A stretch of DNA of 64,000 nt, from NCBI RefSeq assembly GCF_000015865.1, contig NC_009012.1, positions 434,001-498,000 of the forward strand, written 5' to 3'. Below the pieces are notes generated by a model that worked only from the letters and a program-made list of their open reading frames with translations, did no database searches and was not told the origin of the DNA. The number at the start of each line of letters is the position of its first letter. The first letter of the stretch is position 1. The DNA comes from Acetivibrio thermocellus ATCC 27405 (lineage in GTDB: Bacteria > Bacillota > Clostridia > Acetivibrionales > Acetivibrionaceae). Below, piece by piece: positions 10,306 to 19,089 of the stretch. Made by a program: the position numbers and the translations under genes.

Positions 10306-11263
10306 TGTCGGTTCGGTCAGCACGAACCTTGTGGTAATCAATGAAAATGATGAGATAGTTGAAAAATTGTACTTAAGAACAAGCGGACAGCCTATAAATG
10401 CACTGAAAAATGGTATGAAGACACTGTACCAAAGGCTTGGCAAGGACGTGAAAATAAGAGGTGTGGGAACTACAGGAAGCGGCAGGCAGCTTGCAAGCGT
10501 AATTGTGGGAGCTGATATTGTCAAAAACGAGATTACAACTCACGCTATTGCGGCACAGAAACTTGTGCCTGAGGTAAGAACCATAATAGAAATAGGCGGG
10601 CAGGATTCAAAGATAATTATTCTGAAAAACGGTATTATTTATGATTTTGCCATGAATACCGTTTGTGCGGCGGGAACAGGCTCTTTCCTTGACAGGCAGG
10701 CCGCAAGGCTTGAAATACCGATTGAAGAGTTCGGCTCGTTTGCACTAAGGTCCAAGACTCCTGTAAGAATTGCAGGACGGTGTGCTGTATTTGCGGAATC
10801 GGATATGATACACAAACAGCAGACCGGACACAGCGTTGAAGATATTATCAACGGTCTTTGCGAGGCATTGGTGAGGAATTATCTGAATAACCTGGCAAAA
10901 GGCAAAGACATCGAAGAACCCATAGTCTTTCAGGGCGGAGTTGCCGCGAATGTGGGAATTGTAGCTGCTTTTGAAAGAGCAATAGGAAAAAAGATAATTA
11001 TACCTCAGCACTATGATGTAATGGGAGCGTACGGAGCTGCGCTTATAGCAAAAGAAGAAATGATGAAAAACGGCAAAAACACCAACTTCTTTGGTTTTGA
11101 TAATATCCACAATGACTTTAGAGCCAGAAGCATAGAATGTAACGGCTGCTCCAACATGTGCGAAGTAATTGAAATAGTATCAAATGATGCGGTTGTGGCA
11201 TGCTGGGGAGACCGATGCGGAAAATGGTCCGCGGTGAAAAAGGAAAATCAAAGTGTGGGGTGA
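10274..11263 (+). CDS. BadF/BadG/HgdC-type ATPase (2-hydroxyacyl-CoA dehydratase activase)
   Basis: A 329-residue ASKHA-fold ATPase starting at TTG 10274 behind GAGAGGAG. The phosphate-1 motif GIDVGSVSTNLVV, the second motif IIEIGGQDSKII and the iron-sulfur cluster regions MNTVCAAGTGSFLDRQ and AGRCAVFAESDMIH are intact. Known members form a homodimer bridging one [4Fe-4S] cluster and drive low-potential electron transfer into a dehydratase. It carries an extra C-terminal cysteine cluster (ECNGCSNMCEV, ACWGDRCGKW) beyond the usual HgdC length. It ends the overlapping three-gene run; the true substrate enzyme is not visible here. Confidence 0.82.
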   Translation: MLKTSYYLGIDVGSVSTNLVVINENDEIVEKLYLRTSGQPINALKNGMKTLYQRLGKDVKIRGVGTTGSGRQLASVIVGADIVKNEITTHAIAAQKLVPEVRTIIEIGGQDSKIIILKNGIIYDFAMNTVCAAGTGSFLDRQAARLEIPIEEFGSFALRSKTPVRIAGRCAVFAESDMIHKQQTGHSVEDIINGLCEALVRNYLNNLAKGKDIEEPIVFQGGVAANVGIVAAFERAIGKKIIIPQHYDVMGAYGAALIAKEEMMKNGKNTNFFGFDNIHNDFRARSIECNGCSNMCEVIEIVSNDAVVACWGDRCGKWSAVKKENQSVG

Positions 11264-11333
11264 AAATCGGTTGAAAATAAAGGAATTTTCGTTTAGTATT
11301 AAAGGCAGGGCATAAGTAAAAGAGGAGGATACT

Positions 11334-12512
11334 ATGAAAGAATATTTTGTGGACCTTCATGTGCATATCGGAAGGTCTTCAAAAGGAAAAGAGGTAAAGA
11401 AAGCCACTGCCAACAATCTTACTTTTGAAAATATAGCATTTGAATCCTACACCAGAAAAGGCATAGATGTTATTGGTGTAGTTGACTGTTTGTCTCCATA
11501 TGTCATTGAAGATATTGAAGAGCTTGTGGACAGAGGAGAGCTCATAGAAAAACAGGGCGGGGGAATGGAGTATAGAAAGGGACAGATATTGATATTGGGA
11601 GCTGAGCTTGAAACACATGAAGAAAAAGGCGGAAGCTCCCATTCGCTTTGCTTTTTTCCCACATTAAAGTCAATCAAAGACTTTGCCAAAGCCATGGAGA
11701 ATCACATAAAAAACATCTATAACTGTTCCTATATGTGCAGATTAACAGCCCGTCAGCTTATAGATATAGTTGACTTTTACGGCGGCACCTTTATTCCGGC
11801 CCATGTTTTCACTCCCTATAAAAGTTTTTATGGCAATTGCTGCGACAGTCTTTTTGAAATATTTGACGAGAAATCCTTTGATAAGATTCCTGCAGTGGAA
11901 CTGGGGCTTAGTGCGGATTCAATGATGGCATCGCAGCTTGGCGAGCTTGACGAAAAAGCCTTTCTCAGTAACTCCGATGCCCACTCCCTGTCGAAGATGG
12001 GCAGAGAATATAATATATTTGAAATGGAAGAAGCAAATTACGAAGAAATATTAAAAGCTTTTAAAGGAATCGACGGAAGAAAAATAAAGGCAAATTTCGG
12101 ACTGGATCCCAAGCTTGGAAAATATCACAGGACTTATTGCCTTGTTTGCGACTCGGTAATAAAAGAGGATCCGCCGGTGCTAAAATGTCCTGTTTCCGAC
12201 AAACACCGTGTGGTGGTGGGCGTAAAGGACAGACTGATGATGATAAGAGACAGGGAAAATCCGCTGATGGATTCAAGGCCGCCCTATTTTTATCAGGTTC
12301 CCTTGGAGTTCCTTCCCAAAGTGGGCCCTAAAACCATAGACAAGCTTATAGAGTTTTTCGGAAGCGAGATGAGAGTATTGCATTATGCTTCTTATGAGGA
12401 ATTGACAAAAGTAGTGAGCGAGGATATAGCAAAAAATATTGTGCTGTCAAGAGAAGGAAAGCTTTCCATTGAGGCCGGCGGTGGTGGAGTATACGGAAAA
12501 ATAGAGGCGTGA
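11334..12512 (+). CDS. Endonuclease Q-like PHP-domain protein
   Basis: A 392-residue protein with three recognisable parts. The N-terminal PHP metal-hydrolase domain has HVH (DLHVHIG), GAELETHE, IPAHVFTPY and SNSDAHS. A zinc-binding four-cysteine insert follows the GLDPKLGKYHRTYC motif (CLVC...CPV). A C-terminal helix-hairpin-helix-like segment is FLPKVGPKTIDKLIEFFG. This order matches EndoQ, which nicks DNA 5' of deaminated bases and was first described in Thermococcales. Some databases label such proteins as UvrD-like; no helicase motifs are present. It follows the activase gene by 70 bp on the same strand and ends before a strong terminator. Confidence 0.8.
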   Translation: MKEYFVDLHVHIGRSSKGKEVKKATANNLTFENIAFESYTRKGIDVIGVVDCLSPYVIEDIEELVDRGELIEKQGGGMEYRKGQILILGAELETHEEKGGSSHSLCFFPTLKSIKDFAKAMENHIKNIYNCSYMCRLTARQLIDIVDFYGGTFIPAHVFTPYKSFYGNCCDSLFEIFDEKSFDKIPAVELGLSADSMMASQLGELDEKAFLSNSDAHSLSKMGREYNIFEMEEANYEEILKAFKGIDGRKIKANFGLDPKLGKYHRTYCLVCDSVIKEDPPVLKCPVSDKHRVVVGVKDRLMMIRDRENPLMDSRPPYFYQVPLEFLPKVGPKTIDKLIEFFGSEMRVLHYASYEELTKVVSEDIAKNIVLSREGKLSIEAGGGGVYGKIEA

Positions 12513-12537
12513 CTGTAAGTGTCCGTGCAGATATTAT

Positions 12538-12578
12538 AAAAGGGGAGAAGATTCAATGCAAATCTTTCTCCCCTTTTT
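12538..12578. terminator. Strong bidirectional terminator after the EndoQ-like gene
   Basis: AAAAGGGGAGAAGATT pairs with AATCTTTCTCCCCTTTT, followed by TTTTT on the plus strand and TTTTATAAT on the minus strand. It probably once served the convergent glgP gene too. The IS256-family element begins 11 bp further on. Confidence 0.88.
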
Positions 12579-12580
12579 AG

Positions 12581-12588
12581 AAATGAAT
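12581..12588. repeat. Target-site duplication of IS256 copy 1, left
   Basis: AAATGAAT, repeated exactly at 14102-14109 immediately outside the element. Confidence 0.9.
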
Positions 12589-14101
12589 GAGATTGTAAAA
12601 TATTTTATGTAAACTAATTGACTCCTTCTATGATAGAATAATAAAGTATAGGAGGAGTTTTTTATGGCAAGAAAAAGGATAATAACACCAGAAAAGAAAG
12701 AGCTTATCAGAAATCTCATTTCTGAGTACAACATTACTTCAGCAAAGGATTTGCAGGAAGCATTGAAGGATCTGCTCGGAGATACGATACAAAATATGTT
12801 GGAAGCAGAGCTGGATGAACATCTCGGATATGAAAAGTACGAATCAACTGAAGAAGCGAAATCAAATTACCGTAACGGGTACACATCAAAAACATTAAAG
12901 TCAAGTGTAGGGCAAGTGGAAATAGATATCCCGCGGGACCGGAATGCAGAATTCGAGCCGAAAATTGTTCCCAGGTATAAAAGGGACATTTCAGAAATTG
13001 AAAATAAAATAATAGCAATGTATGCGCGGGGGATGTCTACCAGAGAAATCAACGAGCAGATACAGGAAATCTACGGATTTGAAGTATCTGCCGAGATGGT
13101 AAGTAAGATCACTGATAAAATACTACCTGAGATAGAAGAGTGGCAGAAAAGGCCTCTGGGAGAGGTTTATCCGATAGTATTTATTGACGCAATTCATTTT
13201 TCAGTAAAAAATGACGGCATTGTTGGGAAGAAGGCCGTATATATTGTGCTGGCGATTGATATAGAAGGGCAGAAAGATGTTATCGGTATTTATGTAGGAG
13301 AAAATGAGAGCTCAAAATTCTGGCTGAGTGTCTTAAATGACCTTAAAAACAGGGGTGTTAAAGACATTCTGATTCTCTGTGCTGATGCACTTTCAGGGAT
13401 AAAGGATGCAATCAATGCGGCTTTTCCGAATACTGAATATCAGAGGTGTATAGTACACCAGATAAGAAACACGCTAAAGTATGTGTCAGATAAAGACCGA
13501 AAGGAATTTGCCAGGGACTTGAAACGGATATATACGGCTCCGAATGAGAAGGCAGGGTACGACCAGATGCTTGAGGTTTCAGAGAAATGGGAGAAGAAAT
13601 ACCCGGCAGCTATGAAGAGCTGGAAGAGCAATTGGGATGTTATTTGTCCATTTTTTAAGTATTCGGAGGAACTACGTAAAATCATGTATACGACCAATAC
13701 TATTGAGAGCCTGAATAGCAGTTATAGAAGGATAAACAAATCAAGGACAGTATTTCCTGGCGACCAGTCACTTTTAAAGAGCATATATTTAGCTACAGTG
13801 AAGATTACTTCAAAATGGACGATGCGTTACAAAAACTGGGGTTTGATACTGGGACAGCTACAGATTATGTTCGAAGGGCGTATATAGTATAATCAAGGGG
13901 TTCAGGGAAACTCTGGTTTCCTGAACCCCCCTGTAATATTTTATACGCATCATCTTTGTCAAATTTTTCTTTTGTAAGAATTTCTTATCAGAAATTCTTT
14001 TGAATCTATAAAATTTGACAAAGCAGACTTTCGAGTCTTAAAATATATTTAAATACTAACATAGAAGGAAAATTAGTTTACACAAAAATATTTACACTGC
14101 C
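12589..14101 (+). mobile_element. IS256-family insertion sequence, copy 1, 1513 bp, intact
   Basis: The ends are imperfect inverted repeats: left GAGATTGTAAAATATTTTAT and, read inward, right GGCAGTGTAAATATTTTTGT, both continuing into TGTAAACTAATT...CCTTCTATG. Perfect 8-bp duplications flank it. A second copy of exactly the same length lies at 31851-33363 in inverted orientation; the encoded proteins are identical and by eye only one base differs (14033 G against the equivalent of A). After the transposase come a terminator hairpin (13897-13931) and a nested structure: a perfect 14-bp stem 13954-13967/14010-14023 enclosing a 10-bp stem 13976-13985/13990-13999. Confidence 0.95.
12664..13887 (+). 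CDS. IS256-family (mutator-type) transposase, copy 1
   Basis: A 407-residue transposase. Family marks include the N-terminal MLEAELDEHLGYEKYE and YRNGYTSKTLKSSVG blocks, IDIPRDRNAEFEPKIVPRY, the catalytic Asp in FIDAIHF, the second Asp in ILCADALSGIKDAI followed by the RCIVHQIRNTLKYV motif, and the final Glu in MYTTNTIESLNSSYRR (DDE). Nothing is truncated; AGGAGG precedes ATG. It is identical in protein sequence to the copy at 32065-33288. Confidence 0.96.
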   Translation: MARKRIITPEKKELIRNLISEYNITSAKDLQEALKDLLGDTIQNMLEAELDEHLGYEKYESTEEAKSNYRNGYTSKTLKSSVGQVEIDIPRDRNAEFEPKIVPRYKRDISEIENKIIAMYARGMSTREINEQIQEIYGFEVSAEMVSKITDKILPEIEEWQKRPLGEVYPIVFIDAIHFSVKNDGIVGKKAVYIVLAIDIEGQKDVIGIYVGENESSKFWLSVLNDLKNRGVKDILILCADALSGIKDAINAAFPNTEYQRCIVHQIRNTLKYVSDKDRKEFARDLKRIYTAPNEKAGYDQMLEVSEKWEKKYPAAMKSWKSNWDVICPFFKYSEELRKIMYTTNTIESLNSSYRRINKSRTVFPGDQSLLKSIYLATVKITSKWTMRYKNWGLILGQLQIMFEGRI

Positions 14102-14109
14102 AAATGAAT
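14102..14109. repeat. Target-site duplication of IS256 copy 1, right
   Basis: AAATGAAT, matching 12581-12588. Only 13 bp separate it from the glgP stop codon. Confidence 0.9.
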
Positions 14110-14122
14110 TTATGAGCTTTTG

Positions 14123-16696
14123 TTACTGTACAATCCATCTGATAAGTCCCAAGTCAAACGGATTGATAATATCCGGATGATTAGGAATCACTCTGAAGGT
14201 ATATCCGTACTCTCCGCCTTCATACAAAGTGATGTTTGCAGAGTAGAGATAAGTTCCGTCGCTGTTTCTTTCCACTACATCCATGTCAACTATTACAGGA
14301 TTTTCGATAGAGTTGTTTTTTCCGATGCTTCCGTAGTAGGCCTGAACCTTTACGTCCGAAGGTTCAAGACCTCCAAGATTGACAGTGGCGTATATCGGTA
14401 TGGATTCACCGGATATAAAGTTTCTTTCCTTCAATTGGTTTGCAGTTTTTTCAGCTATTATCTGTACCTGAGGCCACAGATGCGCTACCTTCTTCTTCCA
14501 TTCTGAGATATTGGCTGCAAATTGATAATTGCTTGCTTTTATCTTATCATATCTTTCCATTGCAGGAATATAATACTTATTTATATAATCCTGAACCATT
14601 CTGTGCGTGCTGTATTGGGCAGCGATGGATTTTATTGATTCCTTCATTATTTTTACCCACTTTTCGGGTACACCTTTTTCATTTCTGTCAAAGAAAGTAG
14701 GTATAATTTGCTTTTCCAGTATGTTGTAAATTGATTCACTGTCGGCATTATCCTGATGATATTCGTTGTCGTAGAAGGTATCGTCTCCGATTGCCCAACC
14801 GTTTTTGCCGTTGTAACCTTCGCACCACCAACCGTCCAGTACGCTGAAGTTGATTATTCCGTTTATAGCCACTTTTTGTCCGCTGGTTCCGCTGGCTTCA
14901 AGAGGTCTTCTCGGGTTGTTGAGCCAAATATCCACTCCCTGAACCAAATTGCGGGCAAGTGTCATATTGTAGTTTTCCACTAAAATAACTTTACCGTTGA
15001 ATCCTTCCTGCTTTGCAATGTCATTGATATATTTGATGATTTCATGAGCAGGTCCGTCTGCAGGATGGGCTTTTCCGGCAAATATTATCTGTACCGGTTT
15101 TTCCGGGTTGTTGAGCAATTTTTGAATTCGGGCAAGATCTCTGAATATAAGGTTTGCCCTTTTATAAGTTGCAAATCTTCTTGCAAATCCTATAGTTAAA
15201 GCATTGGAGTCAAGCAGTGTGTCAACCTCTTTGATTCTTTCGATTGACTCTCCGTTTGCAGCTCTCTGCTCTTTAAGTTTTTCGCGTACATATCCAATCA
15301 TTTTTGTTTTCAGGACGCAATGGGTTTTCCAAAGCTCTTCGTCGGGAATGTCGTCGACCTTCTCCCAGACTTCTTTTTCATGAAGCCGTTCTTTCCAGTC
15401 TTTATCAAGATATTTGTCGTAAAGATATTTAATGCTTGGAGAAAGCCATGTAAGAGTATGAATACCGTTTGTGATGTGCCCGATCGGTATTTCGTCCTCA
15501 GGTATTCCAGGCCATACATTTTTGAAGATGTTTCTTGATACTGCGCCGTGAAGCTCGCTTACGCCGTTTTTCTGTCCTGCCAGTGTCAAGGCAAGGACGG
15601 TCATGTTGAAGTTGTGATGCTCTCCTATTCTTAATCCCAAATCTAAAAACTCATGTCTGTTTATGCCCAAAGACGGCCAGTAATTTCCGAAATACCTGTC
15701 TATCATTTCAAGCGGGAACACGTCGTTACCAGCAGGTACAGGTGTATGGGTTGTGAATATAACGGATGAGGCGACGACTTCTTTGGCCTGATTGAAAGGA
15801 AGATTATGGTTTTGTACTAGCTTTCTGATAAGCTCAAGGCCAAGGAAAGCCGAATGTCCTTCATTCATGTGATATACGGTGGCTTTTATGCCTAACGCGT
15901 CAAGGACTCTTGCACCGCCTATTCCAAGGAAGATTTCCTGTTGTATTCTTGTTTCCTGGTCTCCGCCGTAGAGTCTGGCGGTAAGACCTCTGTCATAAGG
16001 ACTGTTCTGCTCTATATCAGTGTCCATTAAATACAGATTCACACGGCCCACCTTTACCACCCAGACTTTTGCGTATACAACTCTTCCGGGTAGTTCCACA
16101 CTTATGATTACCTCTTCACCTTTGTCATTTAAGGCCGGTTGTATTGGAAGGTTTGAAGGGTTTAACGGAGTGAATATCGTTTCCTGCCATCCTTCAGAGT
16201 TTATGCGCTGGCTGAAATATCCTTCTTTATAGAACAAGCCGATTGCTGTAAAGGGTATTCCGAGGTCACTTGCCGATTTGCAGTGGTCACCGGATAATAC
16301 GCCAAGCCCGCCTGAATATATGGGGAGTACTTCATTCAATCCATATTCCGCAGAGAAGTAAGCTACCATATGGTCTTTTTTGTCGGGGAAGTTCCTGGAA
16401 AACCATGTATCGGTTTCATTCATGTAAGTTTCAAAATCATTGACTACTTTTTTGTATCTTTGCATATAATCAGGGTCTTTAAGCTTGGCTTCAAGCTTTT
16501 TCTGGCTTACTTCCTTGAGGAATCTTACCGGATTCTTTCCAAGCTTTTCCCACAAAGCAAGGTCGATTTCTCTAAAAAGGTCGATAGCTTCAGAGTTCCA
16601 TGACCACCACAAGTTGTACGCGATGTCTTTGAGCTTGGATAGTTCGTCAGGTATTACAGCTGTTACGGTAATTTTTCCAAAAAGATACATAGGCAC
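14123..16696 (-). CDS. glgP: Alpha-glucan (glycogen) phosphorylase
   Basis: An 857-residue GT35 phosphorylase that releases glucose 1-phosphate from glycogen or maltodextrin. The N-terminal DUF3417-type region (IAYNLWWSWNSEAIDLFREID) marks the shorter bacterial/archaeal subfamily. Further motifs are the active-site GGLGVLSGDHCKSASDLG, VYHMNEGHSAFLGLE, IGHITNGIHTLTWL and the pyridoxal-phosphate Lys in EASGTSGQKVAINGIINFS. The C-terminal 150 residues form an extra beta-rich region (SGESIPIYATVNLGGLEPSD). An IS256 element now sits 13 bp beyond its stop and separates it from the old shared terminator. Confidence 0.93.
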   Translation of the reverse strand: MPMYLFGKITVTAVIPDELSKLKDIAYNLWWSWNSEAIDLFREIDLALWEKLGKNPVRFLKEVSQKKLEAKLKDPDYMQRYKKVVNDFETYMNETDTWFSRNFPDKKDHMVAYFSAEYGLNEVLPIYSGGLGVLSGDHCKSASDLGIPFTAIGLFYKEGYFSQRINSEGWQETIFTPLNPSNLPIQPALNDKGEEVIISVELPGRVVYAKVWVVKVGRVNLYLMDTDIEQNSPYDRGLTARLYGGDQETRIQQEIFLGIGGARVLDALGIKATVYHMNEGHSAFLGLELIRKLVQNHNLPFNQAKEVVASSVIFTTHTPVPAGNDVFPLEMIDRYFGNYWPSLGINRHEFLDLGLRIGEHHNFNMTVLALTLAGQKNGVSELHGAVSRNIFKNVWPGIPEDEIPIGHITNGIHTLTWLSPSIKYLYDKYLDKDWKERLHEKEVWEKVDDIPDEELWKTHCVLKTKMIGYVREKLKEQRAANGESIERIKEVDTLLDSNALTIGFARRFATYKRANLIFRDLARIQKLLNNPEKPVQIIFAGKAHPADGPAHEIIKYINDIAKQEGFNGKVILVENYNMTLARNLVQGVDIWLNNPRRPLEASGTSGQKVAINGIINFSVLDGWWCEGYNGKNGWAIGDDTFYDNEYHQDNADSESIYNILEKQIIPTFFDRNEKGVPEKWVKIMKESIKSIAAQYSTHRMVQDYINKYYIPAMERYDKIKASNYQFAANISEWKKKVAHLWPQVQIIAEKTANQLKERNFISGESIPIYATVNLGGLEPSDVKVQAYYGSIGKNNSIENPVIVDMDVVERNSDGTYLYSANITLYEGGEYGYTFRVIPNHPDIINPFDLGLIRWIVQ

Positions 16697-17013
16697 CCTC
16701 CATTTTATTATATGCTATATTATTATCCTTTTTTGAATAATAAATAACATAAATATTTTTTTATAGAAATTTTTATAAAAAGACAGAATAATTTACTTTT
16801 TTATTTTTTAACAATTTCACTGTGATATTCTCAAGAGATTTAATATTGAAAGCACGGAAAGATGGATCCCCTCCCGCTTTTAGCCGAATCTCACAGAGTG
16901 AAATGGCTTGGAATACGGATATGATTACCTGAATTCTTATTCAATATCATATCATAATTAGCTTCTTTTTGGTAGAGTTTTTTGAAAAAATTTCTTTATA
17001 TTTTTTCTTTATG
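16697..17013. other. Leader/intergenic region upstream of glgP
   Basis: A 317-bp gap. The glgP ribosome site (GGAGGGTG) adjoins the gene. At about 16878-16904 there is a broken stem, AGCC...TCAC-AGA-GTGA...GGCT, and GGATCC/CCTCCCGC-rich sequence lies next to it. This is GC-richer than its surroundings and could be a structured leader on the minus strand. I cannot match it to a known riboswitch. Confidence 0.35.
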
Positions 17014-17547
17014 CTATGTATATAGCCCAAATCCATACTCCTCATCCTTGATTTTGCAGTTTTTGCCCATAAATATTATGAATACCAGCATAAAAATGTC
17101 ACCGAAAGATCCGGCTATGTTATATATTATTCCAACTATTATCCAGTAAATAAATTCAGGAAAAAGAATTCCTACCGCTAAAAGTAAAATTGTTAAAATA
17201 AAAATTGGAAACAGTAATATCACAGCCATCTGAACACTTGTATAAAATGTCCCTGATATATCCATCGTATAAATATTTAAATATTTTATACCGAATTTGA
17301 GTTTTGCACCAAATATTATATATGCAAGTCCGTGAAAAAGCTCATGGAGTATTGTAACCGCCAAAAGGACTGTAAAAAGTCCTAAAATTTGTCCGCTGTA
17401 AATTGCAGTTTCAATATATATAAGCCACTGCTCTTTCCCAATCACAGGTTCCAGTATTATTAAACCCATAAAAAAGATTAATAAAGCTGTTAAGTTTATA
17501 AAAAAAGAATTAAATTTGTTTAATTTAAATTCTGCTACTTTAGTCAA
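17014..17547 (-). CDS. DUF3267-like membrane protein with HExxH motif
   Basis: About 177 residues if TTG 17547 is the start: AGAGGTG lies five bases upstream, whereas the longer reading to 17631 begins in sequence with no ribosome site. Several hydrophobic segments surround ILHELFHGLAYIIFG, an HExxH zinc-protease signature in a membrane setting, typical of DUF3267/M50-like proteins. A second hydrophobic half contains IVGIIYNIAGSFGDIFML, where a third metal-ligand Asp could sit. The substrate is unknown. It is a single gene, divergent from the next membrane gene. Confidence 0.65.
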   Translation of the reverse strand: MTKVAEFKLNKFNSFFINLTALLIFFMGLIILEPVIGKEQWLIYIETAIYSGQILGLFTVLLAVTILHELFHGLAYIIFGAKLKFGIKYLNIYTMDISGTFYTSVQMAVILLFPIFILTILLLAVGILFPEFIYWIIVGIIYNIAGSFGDIFMLVFIIFMGKNCKIKDEEYGFGLYT

Positions 17548-17784
17548 ATTAACACCTCTTTGCCTGTAATAAAATTCAATACAAATTGTGTAAAATTTAA
17601 GGATTCGATTTAAAAAGACATAAAAAAGCAACTTAAATATTTGTTATATATAATTGGCAAAGAGAGATATAATTATTCCATGCCATTTCAGAAGTTTTAA
17701 AATTAAGAAGAAACTATCATGATTTTCATTTGTAGCAATTATTTTCTATTAATAAAAGTAATGTAAAGTGAAGAAAATAAATCT

Positions 17785-18186
17785 ATGATTAAACGTTTTT
17801 TTGTTTATGGAATAACCGGATGGAGCATGGAAATAATCTGGACAGGACTGCACTCGTTTTTGACGGGCGATATGAAGCTGCAGGGATATACAAGTATTTG
17901 GATGCTCTTTATTTATGGTTCTGCAGTTTTTCTGGAACCTATACACGATATTATAAAACAATGGAGGTGGCAAATCAGAGGTCTTATCTGGGTGGTAATT
18001 ATTTGGGGAATAGAGTACACAAGCGGACTTGTACTGACCAATATCCTGGGAACCGCTCCCTGGTTCTACACCGGACCGTTTGCAGTGGACAATCTTGTGA
18101 GGCTGGATTATGCACCTGCGTGGTTTGTTGCAGGACTGATATTTGAGAGAATTCATGAGGCTCTTGATATTTATAAGATTGCATAA
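17785..18186 (+). CDS. Small polytopic membrane protein (possible type IV ABC permease-like/CmpB family)
   Basis: 133 residues with about four hydrophobic helices. The opening FFVYGITGWSMEIIWTGL and the later FIYGSAVFLEPIHD and TAPWFYTG patterns resemble the 'putative ABC-transporter type IV' membrane family, but no partner ATPase is near. The ribosome site is weak (GAAGAAAA). The function is not known and the family call is tentative. Confidence 0.5.
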   Translation: MIKRFFVYGITGWSMEIIWTGLHSFLTGDMKLQGYTSIWMLFIYGSAVFLEPIHDIIKQWRWQIRGLIWVVIIWGIEYTSGLVLTNILGTAPWFYTGPFAVDNLVRLDYAPAWFVAGLIFERIHEALDIYKIA

Positions 18187-18537
18187 TTATTGCATAATTA
18201 AATTATTGCATGAATAAAAAATTGCGTGACTGAATAAGCAGATGAAATGCGCTTAAAAATCCGGTGCCTTGACAATTGGGTATCGGATTTTTGAGTATTT
18301 TTTTATTGAGAAATATGCATATTATGGATATAATTTATTTATACAGAAATCTAAAAATTTTATCGATTGGTGTTTTGATTTTTTGATTGCTGGGTAAGAA
18401 TAGAATAAGACGTTTATAAACATTATTGATGATATAAACTATATAATGTTGGAGGTAAAAAGGCAAAATTGATACATATTTAAATTGTGAAATATGTACA
18501 AACAATAATGAAAAACTTACGATTAGGAGGAAAAATA
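18187..18537. other. Intergenic region before trxA
   Basis: It contains short ATTGCAT(A/G)A repeats (18178-18215), the terminator at 18256-18294 and AT-rich promoter-like sequence (TATAAT at about 18438). No gene was seen. Confidence 0.45.
18256..18294 (+). terminator. Intrinsic terminator after the small membrane gene
   Basis: AAAATCCG pairs with CGGATTTT, followed by TT. Confidence 0.6.
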
Positions 18538-18867
18538 ATGGCAGGAGAAAAAGTTGTAATTTTGACAAAAGAAAATTTCGAACAGGAAGTATTAAATTCA
18601 GACAAAGTAGTTATGGTTGATTTCTGGGCTCCGTGGTGTGGCCCCTGCAGAGCGGTAAGTCCTATAATTGATGAGCTTGCTGAAGAATATGACGGCAGGG
18701 CAAAAGTGGCAAAGCTTAATGTTGACAGTGAAGGTGAAGTTACTGAAAAGTTCAGAATCATGAACATTCCCACGATAATGGTGTTTAAAAACGGAGAAGT
18801 GGTGGAAAAGCTTATAGGTGCAAGATCAAAAACGGAACTGGCAAGTGCTATCGACAAGCATTTGTAA
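18538..18867 (+). CDS. trxA: Thioredoxin
   Basis: A 109-residue classical thioredoxin. The start is ATG 18538, directly behind AGGAGG; the upstream in-frame extension to 18487 is non-coding leader. The active site VDFWAPWCGPCRAVSP carries the redox CGPC pair, the cis-proline lies in MNIPTIMVFKNGE, and the length is normal. It acts as a cytoplasmic protein disulfide reductase, reduced by a thioredoxin reductase not in this window. It is monocistronic, ending at the terminator at 18929. Confidence 0.97.
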   Translation: MAGEKVVILTKENFEQEVLNSDKVVMVDFWAPWCGPCRAVSPIIDELAEEYDGRAKVAKLNVDSEGEVTEKFRIMNIPTIMVFKNGEVVEKLIGARSKTELASAIDKHL

Positions 18868-18928
18868 TTGATAAAAATATATAATTGTTTGTAAACATCC
18901 GTAGTTTCGGGTGCATGCTTTCTATCAG

Positions 18929-18957
18929 CCATACATTATTTAAAATGTATGGTTTTT
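18929..18957 (+). terminator. Intrinsic terminator after trxA
   Basis: CCATACATT pairs with AATGTATGG, then TTTTT. Confidence 0.8.
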
Positions 18958-19089
18958 GCTTTTTGAATTAATAATTTTTTCTAAATAAAAGAAGGAATTT
19001 TAGAAAAAAGATTGAATATATAAAGGAAGGAGTATTGTGTAATTTTTATTATAAAAATTTCTATTATTTGTAATTAGGAGGAACCACAG

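Noticed and set aside
16860-16925. Cyclic-di-AMP (ydaO) or similar riboswitch
   Set aside because: Isolated words such as CCGAATC and GCGGGAGG occur, but on opposite strands and without the rest of the consensus.
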